Source: Mogibacterium pumilum (GTDB lineage: Bacteria; Bacillota; Clostridia; Peptostreptococcales; Anaerovoracaceae). Taken from it: a DNA stretch of 37,136 nt. The stretch's first letter is position 1. Every line of letters begins with the position of its first letter. Both the position numbers and the translations under genes were made by a program. Shown piece after piece: positions 14,790-23,350 of the stretch. The stretch is from NCBI RefSeq assembly GCF_002243385.1, contig NZ_CP016199.1:972858-1009993 (forward strand). Direction: 5' to 3'. The notes beneath the pieces were generated by a model that worked only from the letters and a program-made list of their open reading frames with translations, did no database searches and was not told the origin of the DNA.

Positions 14790-17135
14790 ATGAAAGTAAG
14801 AGTACCATTCATACCATTGAGGGGACAGACCTTCTTCCCAAATACAATAGTGGGATTTGATATTGGAAGAGATAAGTCGCTGAAATCGCTAGATGCGGCT
14901 ATGAACGAGGACAAGTATCTCGTCGTAGCAACTCAGAGAGACATTTCTATAAATGCACCAAAAGAAGAAGATATCTTCATGACTGGTGTAGAAATTCGTG
15001 TAAAGCAAGTTGTAAAGCGCCATGAGGAATACGTGAGAGTGCTCGCAGAGTGCGGAAGCCGCGTTAAACTTTCGGCGGTGTATGACGAGGATGATACGCT
15101 TTATTGTGACTATGAAGTGGCTGATGCCGTTTCTGAAGAGAGTGATGAGCTTAATATTACCGCGCTAACAAGAGTACTTAAGCAGACTTACTTTAGATAT
15201 GTTGAGATGAGCAATGCTGGAGAGGCAGCCGCTCGTGCTCTAATTGATGGAGTAGAGGATCCACTAGCACTTGCTTACATTATCGCTGGAGAACTTGATG
15301 TGCCGTTCGATGTGCTTCAGGGGCTTCTAGATCTCGATTCTGTAAATGACTTGATAGAACAGCTGGTTGAGACTATCTCGAGAGAGAATCAGGTTCTGGC
15401 ACTCGCAAAGCGCATTAACAATAGAGTTATGCAGAACATGAATAAAGGCCAACGTGAGTATTATCTTCGTGAGCAACTCAATGTAATCAAAGAGGAGCTC
15501 GGAGAGAACGATGATGACACTGAGGATGAGGCTAACGAATGGCTAAATAAGCTCGATGAGCTCAAGCTCGACGAGAAGGTGGATGAAAAAATCCGCAAGG
15601 AGATAAATAAGTTCCGTAAGATGAACATGATGAGTCCCGATGCTAATGTCAGCAGAACCTATATAGAGACGATTCTTGAGCTTCCTTGGAACAAAGAGAC
15701 CAAGGTCAATACAAACATCAAGAAAGCTGAAAAAACGCTTAATAACGAACATTATGGCCTAACGAAGGTCAAGGAGAGAATCCTAGAGCAGCTTGCCGTT
15801 ATGCATCTTACAAAGGGTGCAAAAGGGCCTATAATCTGCCTCGTTGGTCCTCCGGGAGTCGGTAAGACTTCTATTGCTCGCTCGATTGCACATGCTACCA
15901 ATAGAGAATTCGTGAGAATGTCACTCGGTGGTGTTAGAGACGAAGCAGAAATCAGAGGTCACAGACGAACTTACGTCGGAGCAATCCCGGGTAGAGTAAT
16001 CAACAGCTTTATCGAAGCAGGGACGAACAATCCACTATTCTTGCTAGATGAGATTGACAAGATTGGGAATGATTTCAGGGGAGATCCTGCATCAGCACTG
16101 CTTGAGGTGCTGGATCCAGAGCAGAACAAGACATTTACGGACCACTATCTCGAGGTGCCGTTCGACCTGTCAAAGGCGATGTTTATCACCACTGCAAATA
16201 CTACGCAGACGATTCCAAGACCGCTGCTCGACAGAATGGAAGTGATTGAGCTCTCGAGCTATATTGAGGAGGAAAAGGTCAATATCGCCGAGACTTATCT
16301 GATTCCTAAGCAGCTTAAGGAGCACGCGATAAGGAAGAGTCAGCTTGCCTTCTCTGAATCGGCTATACGTGATATTATCAACTACTACACTAGAGAGGCC
16401 GGTGTTCGTAATCTGGAGCGTGCAATCGGTTCAATTTGCCGTAAGGTTGCGAAGAATATCGTTACAGAGAAAAAGCACAAATACATGATTACTTCTAGAA
16501 ACCTCGAAAAGTATCTGGGTAAAAGGATATTTAGAGAAGATCTCGATGATTTAAGCCCTCAGGTTGGTGTGACGACTGGTATGGCGTGGACAGCTGTCGG
16601 CGGAGTAACACTTGAAATTGAAACACTCAAGATGCCAGGAAGTGGAAAGCTCATATTGACTGGTCAGATGGGTGACGTGATGAAGGAGTCGGCTCAGGCT
16701 GCACTCGGCTATATCAGATCGGTGGCTTCGGAGTATGACATACCTGATAGCGTATTTAAGGAAAATGATATACAGGTTCATATACCTGAAGGCGCAACTC
16801 CTAAGGATGGTCCTTCTGCAGGTGTAACCATGTGCTCGGCGCTTTTCTCGACATTATCTGGCAATAAGGTTAGAAGAGACGTTGCTATGACGGGAGAAAT
16901 TACGCTGAGAGGCAGAATCTTGCCTGTTGGCGGAATCAAGGAGAAGGTGCTTGCCGCATATAGACAGGGAATCAGAAAGATTCTGCTTCCTGACGATAAC
17001 AAACGCGATGTAGAAGAAATACCAGCTTCCGTGCGCAAGAAGCTCAGATTTGTATTCCTTGAGACAGCAGAGGATGCATTTAAGGAGATAATGCTTGAGG
17101 ATAAATCTGGTAAAAAAGAAACTGAAAGCAAATAA
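14790..17135 (+). CDS. lon: ATP-dependent protease La (Lon)
   Basis: 781 residues. A hexameric cytosolic AAA+ protease for damaged and short-lived proteins. The N-terminal substrate-binding domain starts VRVPFIPLRGQTFFPNT. The AAA+ module has Walker A GPPGVGKTS and Walker B PLFLLDEIDKIG. The C-terminal protease domain has catalytic Ser676 in PKDGPSAGVTM and Lys719 in GGIKEKVLAA. TAAGGAGG lies upstream of the ATG. The clpX hairpin precedes it and engB follows after 16 bp. Confidence 0.96.
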   Translation: MKVRVPFIPLRGQTFFPNTIVGFDIGRDKSLKSLDAAMNEDKYLVVATQRDISINAPKEEDIFMTGVEIRVKQVVKRHEEYVRVLAECGSRVKLSAVYDEDDTLYCDYEVADAVSEESDELNITALTRVLKQTYFRYVEMSNAGEAAARALIDGVEDPLALAYIIAGELDVPFDVLQGLLDLDSVNDLIEQLVETISRENQVLALAKRINNRVMQNMNKGQREYYLREQLNVIKEELGENDDDTEDEANEWLNKLDELKLDEKVDEKIRKEINKFRKMNMMSPDANVSRTYIETILELPWNKETKVNTNIKKAEKTLNNEHYGLTKVKERILEQLAVMHLTKGAKGPIICLVGPPGVGKTSIARSIAHATNREFVRMSLGGVRDEAEIRGHRRTYVGAIPGRVINSFIEAGTNNPLFLLDEIDKIGNDFRGDPASALLEVLDPEQNKTFTDHYLEVPFDLSKAMFITTANTTQTIPRPLLDRMEVIELSSYIEEEKVNIAETYLIPKQLKEHAIRKSQLAFSESAIRDIINYYTREAGVRNLERAIGSICRKVAKNIVTEKKHKYMITSRNLEKYLGKRIFREDLDDLSPQVGVTTGMAWTAVGGVTLEIETLKMPGSGKLILTGQMGDVMKESAQAALGYIRSVASEYDIPDSVFKENDIQVHIPEGATPKDGPSAGVTMCSALFSTLSGNKVRRDVAMTGEITLRGRILPVGGIKEKVLAAYRQGIRKILLPDDNKRDVEEIPASVRKKLRFVFLETAEDAFKEIMLEDKSGKKETESK

Positions 17136-17151
17136 ATAAAGAGGTTGAGAG

Positions 17152-17766
17152 ATGCAGATAAATAAATCCGAGCTCGAGGCAGTAGCAGTCAAAGCTACAC
17201 AGTATCCAGAGCCTGGTGTACCGGAGATTGCTTTTGCAGGTAGATCAAATGTAGGAAAGTCTTCGCTGTTGAATCTGATTACTAGGAGAAAGAATCTAGC
17301 AAGGGTTAGCGGTAGCCCAGGTAAAACGAGAACTATTAACTTTTATAGAGTGAATGACGAGTTTCGAATAGTTGACCTTCCAGGGTATGGGTATGCTAGA
17401 GTGTCAAAGTCTGAATCGGAGAAGTGGGGAGCTATGATGGAGGGATACCTCGAGAGTAGAAAAGGACTACTCAAGGTGATTCAGCTGGTAGATATCAGAC
17501 ATAATCCATCTGCACAGGATGTTCAGATGTATGAGTATCTCAAATACTACAACCTAGATGGTATTGTAGTGGCAACTAAGGCAGACAAAGTATCATCTAA
17601 TCAGCGTAGCAAAAATATCTCCAAAATTCGCAAGACTTTGGGTATGAACAAGGATGATAAAATTATTCCGGTGAGTACACTCAAGCGAACAGGGCATGAT
17701 GTTCTGTTGGGAGAAATCGAGCAACTGCTGGAAAACTACGAAAATTATGAAGAGGGCGACGATTAA
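17152..17766 (+). CDS. engB: Ribosome-biogenesis GTPase EngB (YsxC/YihA)
   Basis: 204 residues. An essential GTPase needed for large-subunit assembly. G1 GRSNVGKS is at 30-37, the switch region has GKTRTINFY, G3 DLPGYGYA starts at 75, and G4 TKADK is at 142-146. The ATG is preceded by GAGG and lies 16 bp after lon, and hpt follows after 20 bp, so it is inside the operon. The lon-engB order is typical of Firmicutes. Confidence 0.95.
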   Translation: MQINKSELEAVAVKATQYPEPGVPEIAFAGRSNVGKSSLLNLITRRKNLARVSGSPGKTRTINFYRVNDEFRIVDLPGYGYARVSKSESEKWGAMMEGYLESRKGLLKVIQLVDIRHNPSAQDVQMYEYLKYYNLDGIVVATKADKVSSNQRSKNISKIRKTLGMNKDDKIIPVSTLKRTGHDVLLGEIEQLLENYENYEEGDD

Positions 17767-17786
17767 TTAAGAGCGGAGGAGAACGA

Positions 17787-18338
17787 ATGACTAACATTAA
17801 GGCTTCGGAAAGCGGAATCTTTGGTAAGATTTTATACACAGAAGAGCAGATTAGAGCACGTGCAAAGGAGCTTGCTGAACAGATTTCAAAGGATTTTGAA
17901 GGTGAAGAGGTTATCGTGATAGGTGCACTTAAAGGTTCTGTACCTTGGATGTGCGACCTACTCAAGGAGTTGACTATTGACACTAGTATCGACTTCATCA
18001 AGGCGAGTAGCTACGGCTCAAGTACTACTAGCTCGGGCGTAGTTAAGATCAAGATGGATACCGACATGAACCTTTATCAGAAGAATGTTCTCATCATTGA
18101 GGACATCGTAGATACTGGAACGACTCTCACATTCCTACTTGAGAAGCTGAAGGAGAGAAACCCTAAGACTATCAAGGTTTGCACTATGTTAGATAAGCCA
18201 TCACGTCGTACTACAGGTTTCGAGGCGGATTATATCGGATTTGCCGTTGATGACCTATTTATCATAGGATATGGACTTGACTTCGATCAGAAGTACAGAG
18301 GTCTTCCTTATATCAGCTACCTTCAGCCCGAGGATTAA
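17787..18338 (+). CDS. hpt: Hypoxanthine phosphoribosyltransferase
   Basis: 183 residues. It salvages hypoxanthine or guanine to IMP or GMP using PRPP. The PRPP-binding signature VLIIEDIVDTGTTL is at 101-114. Other family positions are the loop GALKGSVPWMCDLL near 47-60, the flexible-loop SSYGSST near 74-80, and the purine-contacting VDDLFIIGYGLD near the C-terminus. GGAGG lies 8 bp before the ATG. It is the last gene of the tig-to-hpt run and is followed by a terminator. Confidence 0.93.
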   Translation: MTNIKASESGIFGKILYTEEQIRARAKELAEQISKDFEGEEVIVIGALKGSVPWMCDLLKELTIDTSIDFIKASSYGSSTTSSGVVKIKMDTDMNLYQKNVLIIEDIVDTGTTLTFLLEKLKERNPKTIKVCTMLDKPSRRTTGFEADYIGFAVDDLFIIGYGLDFDQKYRGLPYISYLQPED

Positions 18339-18379
18339 TCATTAATAACTTTAGTTTGAGTAACTATTATCGACTTATT

Positions 18380-18410
18380 TGGACCTGTTTATGCAGGTCC
18401 ATTTACTTTT
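18380..18410 (+). terminator. Intrinsic terminator after hpt
   Basis: TGGACCTG, loop TTTATG, CAGGTCCA, then TTTACTTTT. A perfect 8-bp stem 41 bp after the stop. Confidence 0.8.
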
Positions 18411-18454
18411 GTCTTTCTTTTTAATAGACTAGTCTTGTAAAGGAGGAGCTATGT

Positions 18455-18793
18455 ATGAAAGAGTATCAATATCGAGTTGAGGGAGAGCGCAGTCTCCCGA
18501 GAGAAGTCTATTATCAGTGTGTGTGGATGATTCGCGATATGGAGAGATTGGAGAGAATCGTGGAGAGTTCTAATCAGGGTTCTGAAGAGGATCACAGGCT
18601 AGATGATGCAGTTGTCAAGCTGGACTGTCTTAAGAGAGCGCTAGAAGAAATTCCAGATTATTACAGGCAAGGTGTAGTCAGTAGTGTCAAGGTTAGAGGC
18701 GGTGGCTTCGATGATTTTGCCCATACAAATACATGGAAGAAATGGAAGATGCGATTCATGTATGCATTTGCAACCAATTTAGGTCTTTATTAG
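18455..18793 (+). CDS. Small conserved-looking protein, possibly phage-derived
   Basis: 112 residues, soluble, rich in charged helices. The start at 18455 lies 8 bp after AAGGAGG; an overlapping ATG four bases earlier opens only a ten-codon frame. Residues 1-30 include LPREVYYQCVWMIRDMERLE, and the C-terminus has TNTWKKWKMRFMYAFATNLG. This layout (a YYQ...RD segment, a linker, an E-IP-YYR-GV stretch and a closing WK-RF-Y motif) recalls small proteins found in clostridial genomes and prophages, but I cannot name a family and assign no function. It stands alone between two terminators, with no other phage genes near. Confidence 0.6.
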   Translation: MKEYQYRVEGERSLPREVYYQCVWMIRDMERLERIVESSNQGSEEDHRLDDAVVKLDCLKRALEEIPDYYRQGVVSSVKVRGGGFDDFAHTNTWKKWKMRFMYAFATNLGLY

Positions 18794-18907
18794 ATGTATG
18801 TAAAAAAGTGTGCTGAAGGGAATTCTTTTAGTGATAGTATTTAACCGTATCTTATTTCTTACGCATGTGCGTGTGTAATATGAGAGCAACACATAATTCA
18901 TAATTTG

Positions 18908-18950
18908 AAAAATCCCTCGTTTTTAAGTACAATTACGAGGGATTTTTATT
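18908..18950 (+). terminator. Intrinsic terminator, probably bidirectional
   Basis: AAAAATCCCTCGT and ACGAGGGATTTTT form a perfect 13-bp stem with a 14-nt loop, followed by ATT. The A and T flanks would let it work in both directions. The rest of the 290-bp gap (18794-19083) holds a short GCATGTGC palindrome and AT-rich DNA, with no gene. Confidence 0.8.
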
Positions 18951-19026
18951 ATTTCTGCAAATTATGCAAATTTCAAGCTAAAAATCTAATGTTTTTTTGT
19001 GTTTTTTAAGTATTAATAGCAAGTTG

Positions 19027-19054
19027 TTTACTCAAATTGTGATAAAGTTATATT
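19027..19054 (+). promoter_or_regulatory. Probable promoter of the Nudix gene
   Basis: -35 TTTACT (19027-19032), a 16-bp spacer, and -10 TATATT (19049-19054), 30 bp before the start codon. AT-rich surroundings lower the confidence. Confidence 0.5.
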
Positions 19055-19083
19055 AGTAAAATGGAGGGTATTCAGGAATATTT

Positions 19084-19620
19084 ATGGCTTACGATGAGAT
19101 AACATTAGAGTCGGATATTGTATACAAAGGAAAGATTTTTGACATAAGAAGGGATAAGATTTTGGCAGTTAATGACAAGGTGTCATACAGGGACATCGTT
19201 GTGCATGGGGGAGCTGCCGTACTTATACCGATTACAGAAGATGGCAAAATTATTTTTGTAAAACAATGGCGACAAGCTCTCAAAAAGCAGATTGTTGAAC
19301 TACCAGCTGGCAGGGTGGAGCCTGGAGAGTCGTTCGAAGATGCAGCAAAGCGTGAACTCAAAGAAGAGACGGGATATTCAGCGGGACGAGTGGTTAAGCT
19401 CTTTAGAATGGCGCCATGTGTTGGGTATTCTGAAGAGATACTAGAGTTTTATGTTTGTCATAATCTCAACCCAGGGAAAACCGATTTCGATGAGACAGAA
19501 GATATCGATATCGTTCAAATGACACCTGAAGAGGTCGTTAGACAGATAATGTCCGGGGATATTGAAGATGGCAAGACGGTTGCAGGTGTACTGTTTGCTA
19601 AGAATGCGGGGATTATCTAG
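19084..19620 (+). CDS. Nudix hydrolase, ADP-ribose pyrophosphatase type
   Basis: 178 residues. The complete Nudix box spans 76-98: Gly76, Glu82, then RELKEETGY at 90-98, which binds the metal and cleaves nucleoside diphosphates linked to another group. The N-terminal strand pattern (YKGKIFDIRRDKI), KQWRQALKKQIVELPAG before the box and APCVGYSEEILEFY after it are typical of ADP-ribose pyrophosphatases (NudF-like). AGGA lies 6 bp before the ATG. A Xer-like gene follows after 34 bp, a common clostridial neighbour order, so they are probably co-transcribed. Confidence 0.88.
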   Translation: MAYDEITLESDIVYKGKIFDIRRDKILAVNDKVSYRDIVVHGGAAVLIPITEDGKIIFVKQWRQALKKQIVELPAGRVEPGESFEDAAKRELKEETGYSAGRVVKLFRMAPCVGYSEEILEFYVCHNLNPGKTDFDETEDIDIVQMTPEEVVRQIMSGDIEDGKTVAGVLFAKNAGII

Positions 19621-19654
19621 ACTAGGTGCATGTAGTTATAACGGGGGTTAGGTT

Positions 19655-20536
19655 ATGATTAATGAATTTATTACGTATCTGCGCGATGTAAAAGGGAAAG
19701 CCAACAATACTTTGGTGGCTTACAAGAGGGATGTTATCTCGTTTGCGAGATTCCTTGAGAATCATAGTGGTAGAGAGTTAGCTGATTGCAAGGAAAGCGA
19801 TTCGATTGCTTATATTCTAGACTTGAACAATGCGAGCAAATCTAAAGCAACCATCAATCGTAAACTTTCGTCTTTGAGAACATTTTACGACTATGGAATA
19901 GAAACTGGAGAGGTGACGGATAACCCATTCTCTAAGATTAAGTCTGCAAAAAATGATAAGAGACAGATTGAGTTCCTATCTGTTGAAGAGGTGGAGAAGC
20001 TGCTTGCTTTACCTGATCAGACTGTAAAGGGTATCAGAGATACGGCTCTATTTGAGCTAATGTACGGAACAGGTGCTAGAGTTACTGAAGTTGTACGTCT
20101 TAAGTTTGAGGATATCAACCTCAAGATGAACTTTGTAACGCTTCGTGACGGAGAGGGCGAGAGCAGAATTGTACCGCTTGGTTCGTATGCACAGAAAGCT
20201 CTCCGCAAATATAGAGAGACTGCTTACTCCGGATTATCTCACACAGAAGTTACAGATGATAGCTACGTCTTCATTAACTTCAGAGGACAACCCCTGACAA
20301 GACAGGGAATCTGGAAGATGCTAAAAGAGTATGGTGCTATGATTGGAATCGAGGATCGTATGACTCCTCAAATTCTTAGAAATAGTTTCGCTGTACATAT
20401 CTTACAGAATGGTGGTGATCTAAAGACTCTTCAGGAGCTTATGGGCTTCGATGATATGGCTGTAGGTATCGCCTATCTATCTGTAACCAACATCAGAATC
20501 AAGGATGTATATAGTAGAACGCACCCAAGAGCATAA
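19655..20536 (+). CDS. Xer-type tyrosine recombinase with a degenerate active site
   Basis: 293 residues with the full two-domain layout: a SAM-like DNA-binding domain (about 1-90, TLVAYKRDVISFARFLE) and the catalytic domain. The catalytic set is R-K-H-R-H/W-Y. Arg142 (GTGARVTEV), Arg242 (LRNSF) and the Tyr274 nucleophile (IAYL) are present. However, the beta-hairpin that should carry Lys reads RDGEGESR (164-171) with no lysine, HxLRH reads QILRN (Gln239), and the LLGH histidine is Phe265 (LMGFDD). The gene shows no frameshift and is full length. It may be a dedicated non-canonical Xer, or a structural DNA-binding protein that no longer resolves chromosome dimers. GGGGG lies upstream of the ATG. 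A terminator and a group II intron follow. Confidence 0.85.
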   Translation: MINEFITYLRDVKGKANNTLVAYKRDVISFARFLENHSGRELADCKESDSIAYILDLNNASKSKATINRKLSSLRTFYDYGIETGEVTDNPFSKIKSAKNDKRQIEFLSVEEVEKLLALPDQTVKGIRDTALFELMYGTGARVTEVVRLKFEDINLKMNFVTLRDGEGESRIVPLGSYAQKALRKYRETAYSGLSHTEVTDDSYVFINFRGQPLTRQGIWKMLKEYGAMIGIEDRMTPQILRNSFAVHILQNGGDLKTLQELMGFDDMAVGIAYLSVTNIRIKDVYSRTHPRA

Positions 20537-20543
20537 TTTAAAG

Positions 20544-20564
20544 CCCGCACTAGCGGGATTTTTT
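20544..20564 (+). terminator. Intrinsic terminator of the Xer-like gene
   Basis: CCCGC, loop ACTA, GCGGG, then ATTTTTT, 8 bp after the stop codon. The group II intron remnant starts only a few bases beyond the T-run. Confidence 0.8.
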
Positions 20565-20567
20565 GTG

Positions 20568-20861
20568 GTATGACGGGCATGCGTCAATCTGTGGTGAAAG
20601 TCCACAAGGGACGTAGTTGTTGACGAACCCCAAAGCAACTCCCAAGGTTCAAGTTGTGAGGCTTGGGAGAGAAGAAGGGATAGCGAAATCGTAGCCTAAC
20701 GAACAGAAACCTAATACCAAGGCGCAAGAGCAGAGGAAGGAAAGGAGACAATCTAAACGAGGACTCATAAGCTATGTAGATTACTCTTTAGGTTGAACCG
20801 CCGTATGCCGAACGGCACGTACTGTGGTGAGAGAGGGGCTACAAGTTAGCCCCTACTCGAT
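20568..20861 (+). mobile_element. Miniature ORF-less group II intron
   Basis: About 294 nt. The 5' end GTATGACGGGCATGCGTCA is close to the GUGYG consensus and forms the short TGACG/CGTCA stem. Domain-I-like stems follow: GTGG/CCAC at 20591-20605 and CTCCCAAG/CTTGGGAG near 20640-20669. Domain V is at 20797-20828: ACCGCCGTA, TGCC, loop GAAC, GGCA, then CGTACTGTGGT with the usual two-base bulge and a CGC triad. Domain VI at 20831-20858 has GGGGCTA/TAGCCCC and GAG/CTC with a bulged A (20855) seven bases before the end CTCGAT. No maturase is encoded, and domains I-IV together are far shorter than in an active intron. The exact 5' boundary is uncertain by a few bases. It fills the 349-bp gap between the Xer-like gene and pepT. 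Confidence 0.8.
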
Positions 20862-20885
20862 CTCTTCGTGTATAAAACGAGTATC

Positions 20886-22103
20886 TTAAGCTTCCTTTGC
20901 AAATTCCTCGATAAGAGCCTTGATTACTGCAACACCAGTCTCCATGCCTTCGACAGTAATATGTTCGTAAGGTCCATGGAATGCGTGACCACCAGTTCCC
21001 AGGTTAGGACAAGGTAGCCCCATGAAGCTCAGGTTAGCACCGTCAGTTCCACCTCTAACTGGAATTACCAGAGGCTCTACACCTGCAATTTTGCAAGCCT
21101 TCTTAGCATTTTCGATTGCTTCTGGGCAGTGCTCGAGAACTTCAGCCATATTTCTGTATTGTTCTTTAATATCTATTCTGATAGTTCCTTCGCCATATTT
21201 TTCATTGAGGAACTTTTCAGCCATCTTCATAGTGTCCTGTCTATTTGCAAACTTGGATGCATCGTGATCCCTCACGATATAAGTCATATTTGCATCACTT
21301 ACAGTGCCACTCATCGACATTAGGTGATAGAACCCCTCGTGGTTCTCGGTTCTCTCAGGACGTTCAGCTGCTGGAAGTAGTGAATCAAATTCCATAGCAA
21401 CTAGTGCTGCGTTAATCATTACGTCCTTTGCAGAACCAGGATGAACGTTTTCTCCCTTTACATAAACCTTTGCAGTTGCTGCGTTGAAAGTTTCATACTG
21501 AACTTCACCTTCAGTTGAACCATCGAGTGTGTAGCCGTATTTTGCATTAAATCTTGCTACATCAAAGTGCGTAGTACCTCTACCGATTTCTTCGTCAGGT
21601 GTGAATGCAATTGAGATCGGACCGTGCTCAAATTCATTGATATGTTCAATAATAGTCATAATCTCTGCGATACCAGCTTTGTCATCAGCTCCGAGAATAG
21701 TTGTACCATCTGTAGTTATTAGGGTATGACCTTTAAGATCCTTAAGATGAGGAAAAACTTCCGGATCAAGCACTAACCTGCTATCGCCGAGGGCTACAAT
21801 ACCACCGTCATAATTATCTATAATCTGTGGATTTGCATCGTGGTCGCAATAGTCGCTAACTGTGTCCATATGTGAGCAGAACCCGATTGCAGTTACATTT
21901 TCTTTACCTGGAGAAGCAGGAATGTGTCCGTATACATAACAATACTCATCACATGCTGCATCCTCTACACCGAGCTCTTTGAGCTCTTCTACCAGCGCAT
22001 ATGCTAGTTCGAACTGACACTGGCTTGAAGGCGAAGTTTCGCTACTACCGTCACTTGGTGTGCGATACGAAACGTATTTTAGTAATCTTTCGTGTGCTTT
22101 CAT
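20886..22103 (-). CDS. pepT: Tripeptidase T (peptidase T)
   Basis: 405 residues, normal length. A cytosolic M20 zinc aminopeptidase that removes the N-terminal residue of tripeptides. Zinc and catalytic positions are intact: SHMDT with His78 and Asp80, GADDKAG with shared-metal Asp140, TPDEEIGRG with general-base Glu171 and ligand Glu172, LDGS, and the C-terminal His in GTGGHAFHGPYEH. GGTDGANLSFMGLPCPNLG is a PepT signature. AAGGAGG lies upstream of the ATG on the minus strand. It converges on the Xer-like gene, with the intron remnant in between. Confidence 0.95.
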   Translation of the reverse strand: MKAHERLLKYVSYRTPSDGSSETSPSSQCQFELAYALVEELKELGVEDAACDEYCYVYGHIPASPGKENVTAIGFCSHMDTVSDYCDHDANPQIIDNYDGGIVALGDSRLVLDPEVFPHLKDLKGHTLITTDGTTILGADDKAGIAEIMTIIEHINEFEHGPISIAFTPDEEIGRGTTHFDVARFNAKYGYTLDGSTEGEVQYETFNAATAKVYVKGENVHPGSAKDVMINAALVAMEFDSLLPAAERPERTENHEGFYHLMSMSGTVSDANMTYIVRDHDASKFANRQDTMKMAEKFLNEKYGEGTIRIDIKEQYRNMAEVLEHCPEAIENAKKACKIAGVEPLVIPVRGGTDGANLSFMGLPCPNLGTGGHAFHGPYEHITVEGMETGVAVIKALIEEFAKEA

Positions 22104-22139
22104 GGAAGATCCTCCTTGTGAAACCGAATCTTATTTTCA

Positions 22140-22167
22140 ATTATATAAATCATACTATCATAAACAA
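22140..22167 (-). promoter_or_regulatory. pepT promoter
   Basis: On the minus strand, -35 TTGTTT (22167-22162), a 16-bp spacer and a consensus -10 TATAAT (22145-22140), about 37 bp before the pepT start. Confidence 0.65.
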
Positions 22168-22276
22168 CGTTTTCTTCCAACTATTTAACTACTCAAATGG
22201 GGGATAAGGGAGCAAATAAGTTTACGATAAGTAAAGAAATATAATAAAAACATACCGCAGAATATTAGCTGAAATC

Positions 22277-22306
22277 TTGACAGTTTCCGATGTCTGGTGT
22301 TATATT
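22277..22306 (+). promoter_or_regulatory. Promoter of the yitT-like operon
   Basis: Consensus -35 TTGACA (22277-22282), an 18-bp spacer, and -10 TATATT (22301-22306). The leader of about 110 nt ends with a tiny frame (ATG at 22403) whose TGA overlaps the next start. The 323-bp gap otherwise holds only AT-rich DNA and the pepT promoter. Confidence 0.6.
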
Positions 22307-22426
22307 ATTTTGTTGTATGCAGTTGTTTTTTTCGATTGTTTACATGTGCTTGGCTTTAAGTTAAATTGATGATTTACACTATAGAAAGGATGAGCGGGTC
22401 TTGATGGTGACTCAGAAAGGTAAAAT

Positions 22427-23344
22427 ATGAGAAATGCTTCCAAGGTGGGACTAGAAGTGCTTCAGATGGTTGTCGGTAACGCATTAAGTGCCTTTGCTAT
22501 CGCCTGCTTTGCACTTCCGTATGGAATGGTAGTTTCTGGGCTAGCAGGTGTTGGCCGTATGACTAATCACTATTTTGGTCTTAGCGTATCGGGGACAGTA
22601 CTAGTAATCAACGTCATTCTTTTTATAATCGGTACATGGGCGCTAGGAAAGAAGTTTGCTGCTTCAATCGTACTAGGAACGGTTCTGTTCCCTGTATTTC
22701 TTGGAATATTTCAGAAAGCAACGGTGCTGCATCACCTAGTAGATGATCCGCTACTCGCAGCTATCTGTGCCGGTGTTATCGACGGAATAGGTCTTGGACT
22801 AATCCTTAGAGTTGGCGGATCTACCGGTGGAATCGACGTACCACCACTTATTTTAAACAGAAAGTTCGGGATTAAAATTGCACCGATAATGTACGCTATC
22901 GACTTTACAATCTTCATGATTCAAATTCCTGTAACGAAGACTAACGGTGTTATCTTAGGAATCCTATACGCACTTATTTATAGCGTATTTATGAACAAGA
23001 TGATTTTACTCGGTCAGGGTGGTGTACAGCTTATGATTTTCACCAAGAAGATCAAAGAGGTTAATGAGAGATTGTTGCAGCTCGGTTTCGGCACGACTAT
23101 CATGCACGCTACAGGTGGATATATGCAGTCTGCACAGGATTTGGTGTACTGCGTAGTAGGTAGCAGAAATCTCAACAAAGTAAAGCAAGCGGCTCTTGAA
23201 ATAGATGAACATGCATTTATTACAATAACTAACGTTAGTGAAGTAAATGGTAATGGATTTACAACATGGTTTAGTGATGAAGAGTATGTTCCTAAGGTTA
23301 CAGAGAGGCGCCAAGGAATTGAACTTACGCAAAAAGAGGAGTGA
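22427..23344 (+). CDS. YitT family membrane protein
   Basis: 305 residues. Five or six hydrophobic helices fill about 1-200, with conserved glycine-rich signatures GLAGVGRMTNHYFG and RVGGSTGGIDVPPLILNRKFG. A soluble C-terminal domain (about 215-285, GFGTTIMHATGGY...ITNVSEVNGNGF) matches the DUF2179 half of YitT proteins. The molecular function of the family is not established; a membrane transporter-like role is often proposed. An AAAGG site precedes the ATG. The regulator gene begins 6 bp after the stop, so the two form an operon. Confidence 0.88.
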   Translation: MRNASKVGLEVLQMVVGNALSAFAIACFALPYGMVVSGLAGVGRMTNHYFGLSVSGTVLVINVILFIIGTWALGKKFAASIVLGTVLFPVFLGIFQKATVLHHLVDDPLLAAICAGVIDGIGLGLILRVGGSTGGIDVPPLILNRKFGIKIAPIMYAIDFTIFMIQIPVTKTNGVILGILYALIYSVFMNKMILLGQGGVQLMIFTKKIKEVNERLLQLGFGTTIMHATGGYMQSAQDLVYCVVGSRNLNKVKQAALEIDEHAFITITNVSEVNGNGFTTWFSDEEYVPKVTERRQGIELTQKEE

Positions 23345-23350
23345 AGAAAA

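Noticed and set aside
20568-20885. A protein-coding gene in the gap between the Xer-like gene and pepT
   Set aside because: No frame of useful length exists; the conserved structure is that of a group II intron RNA.
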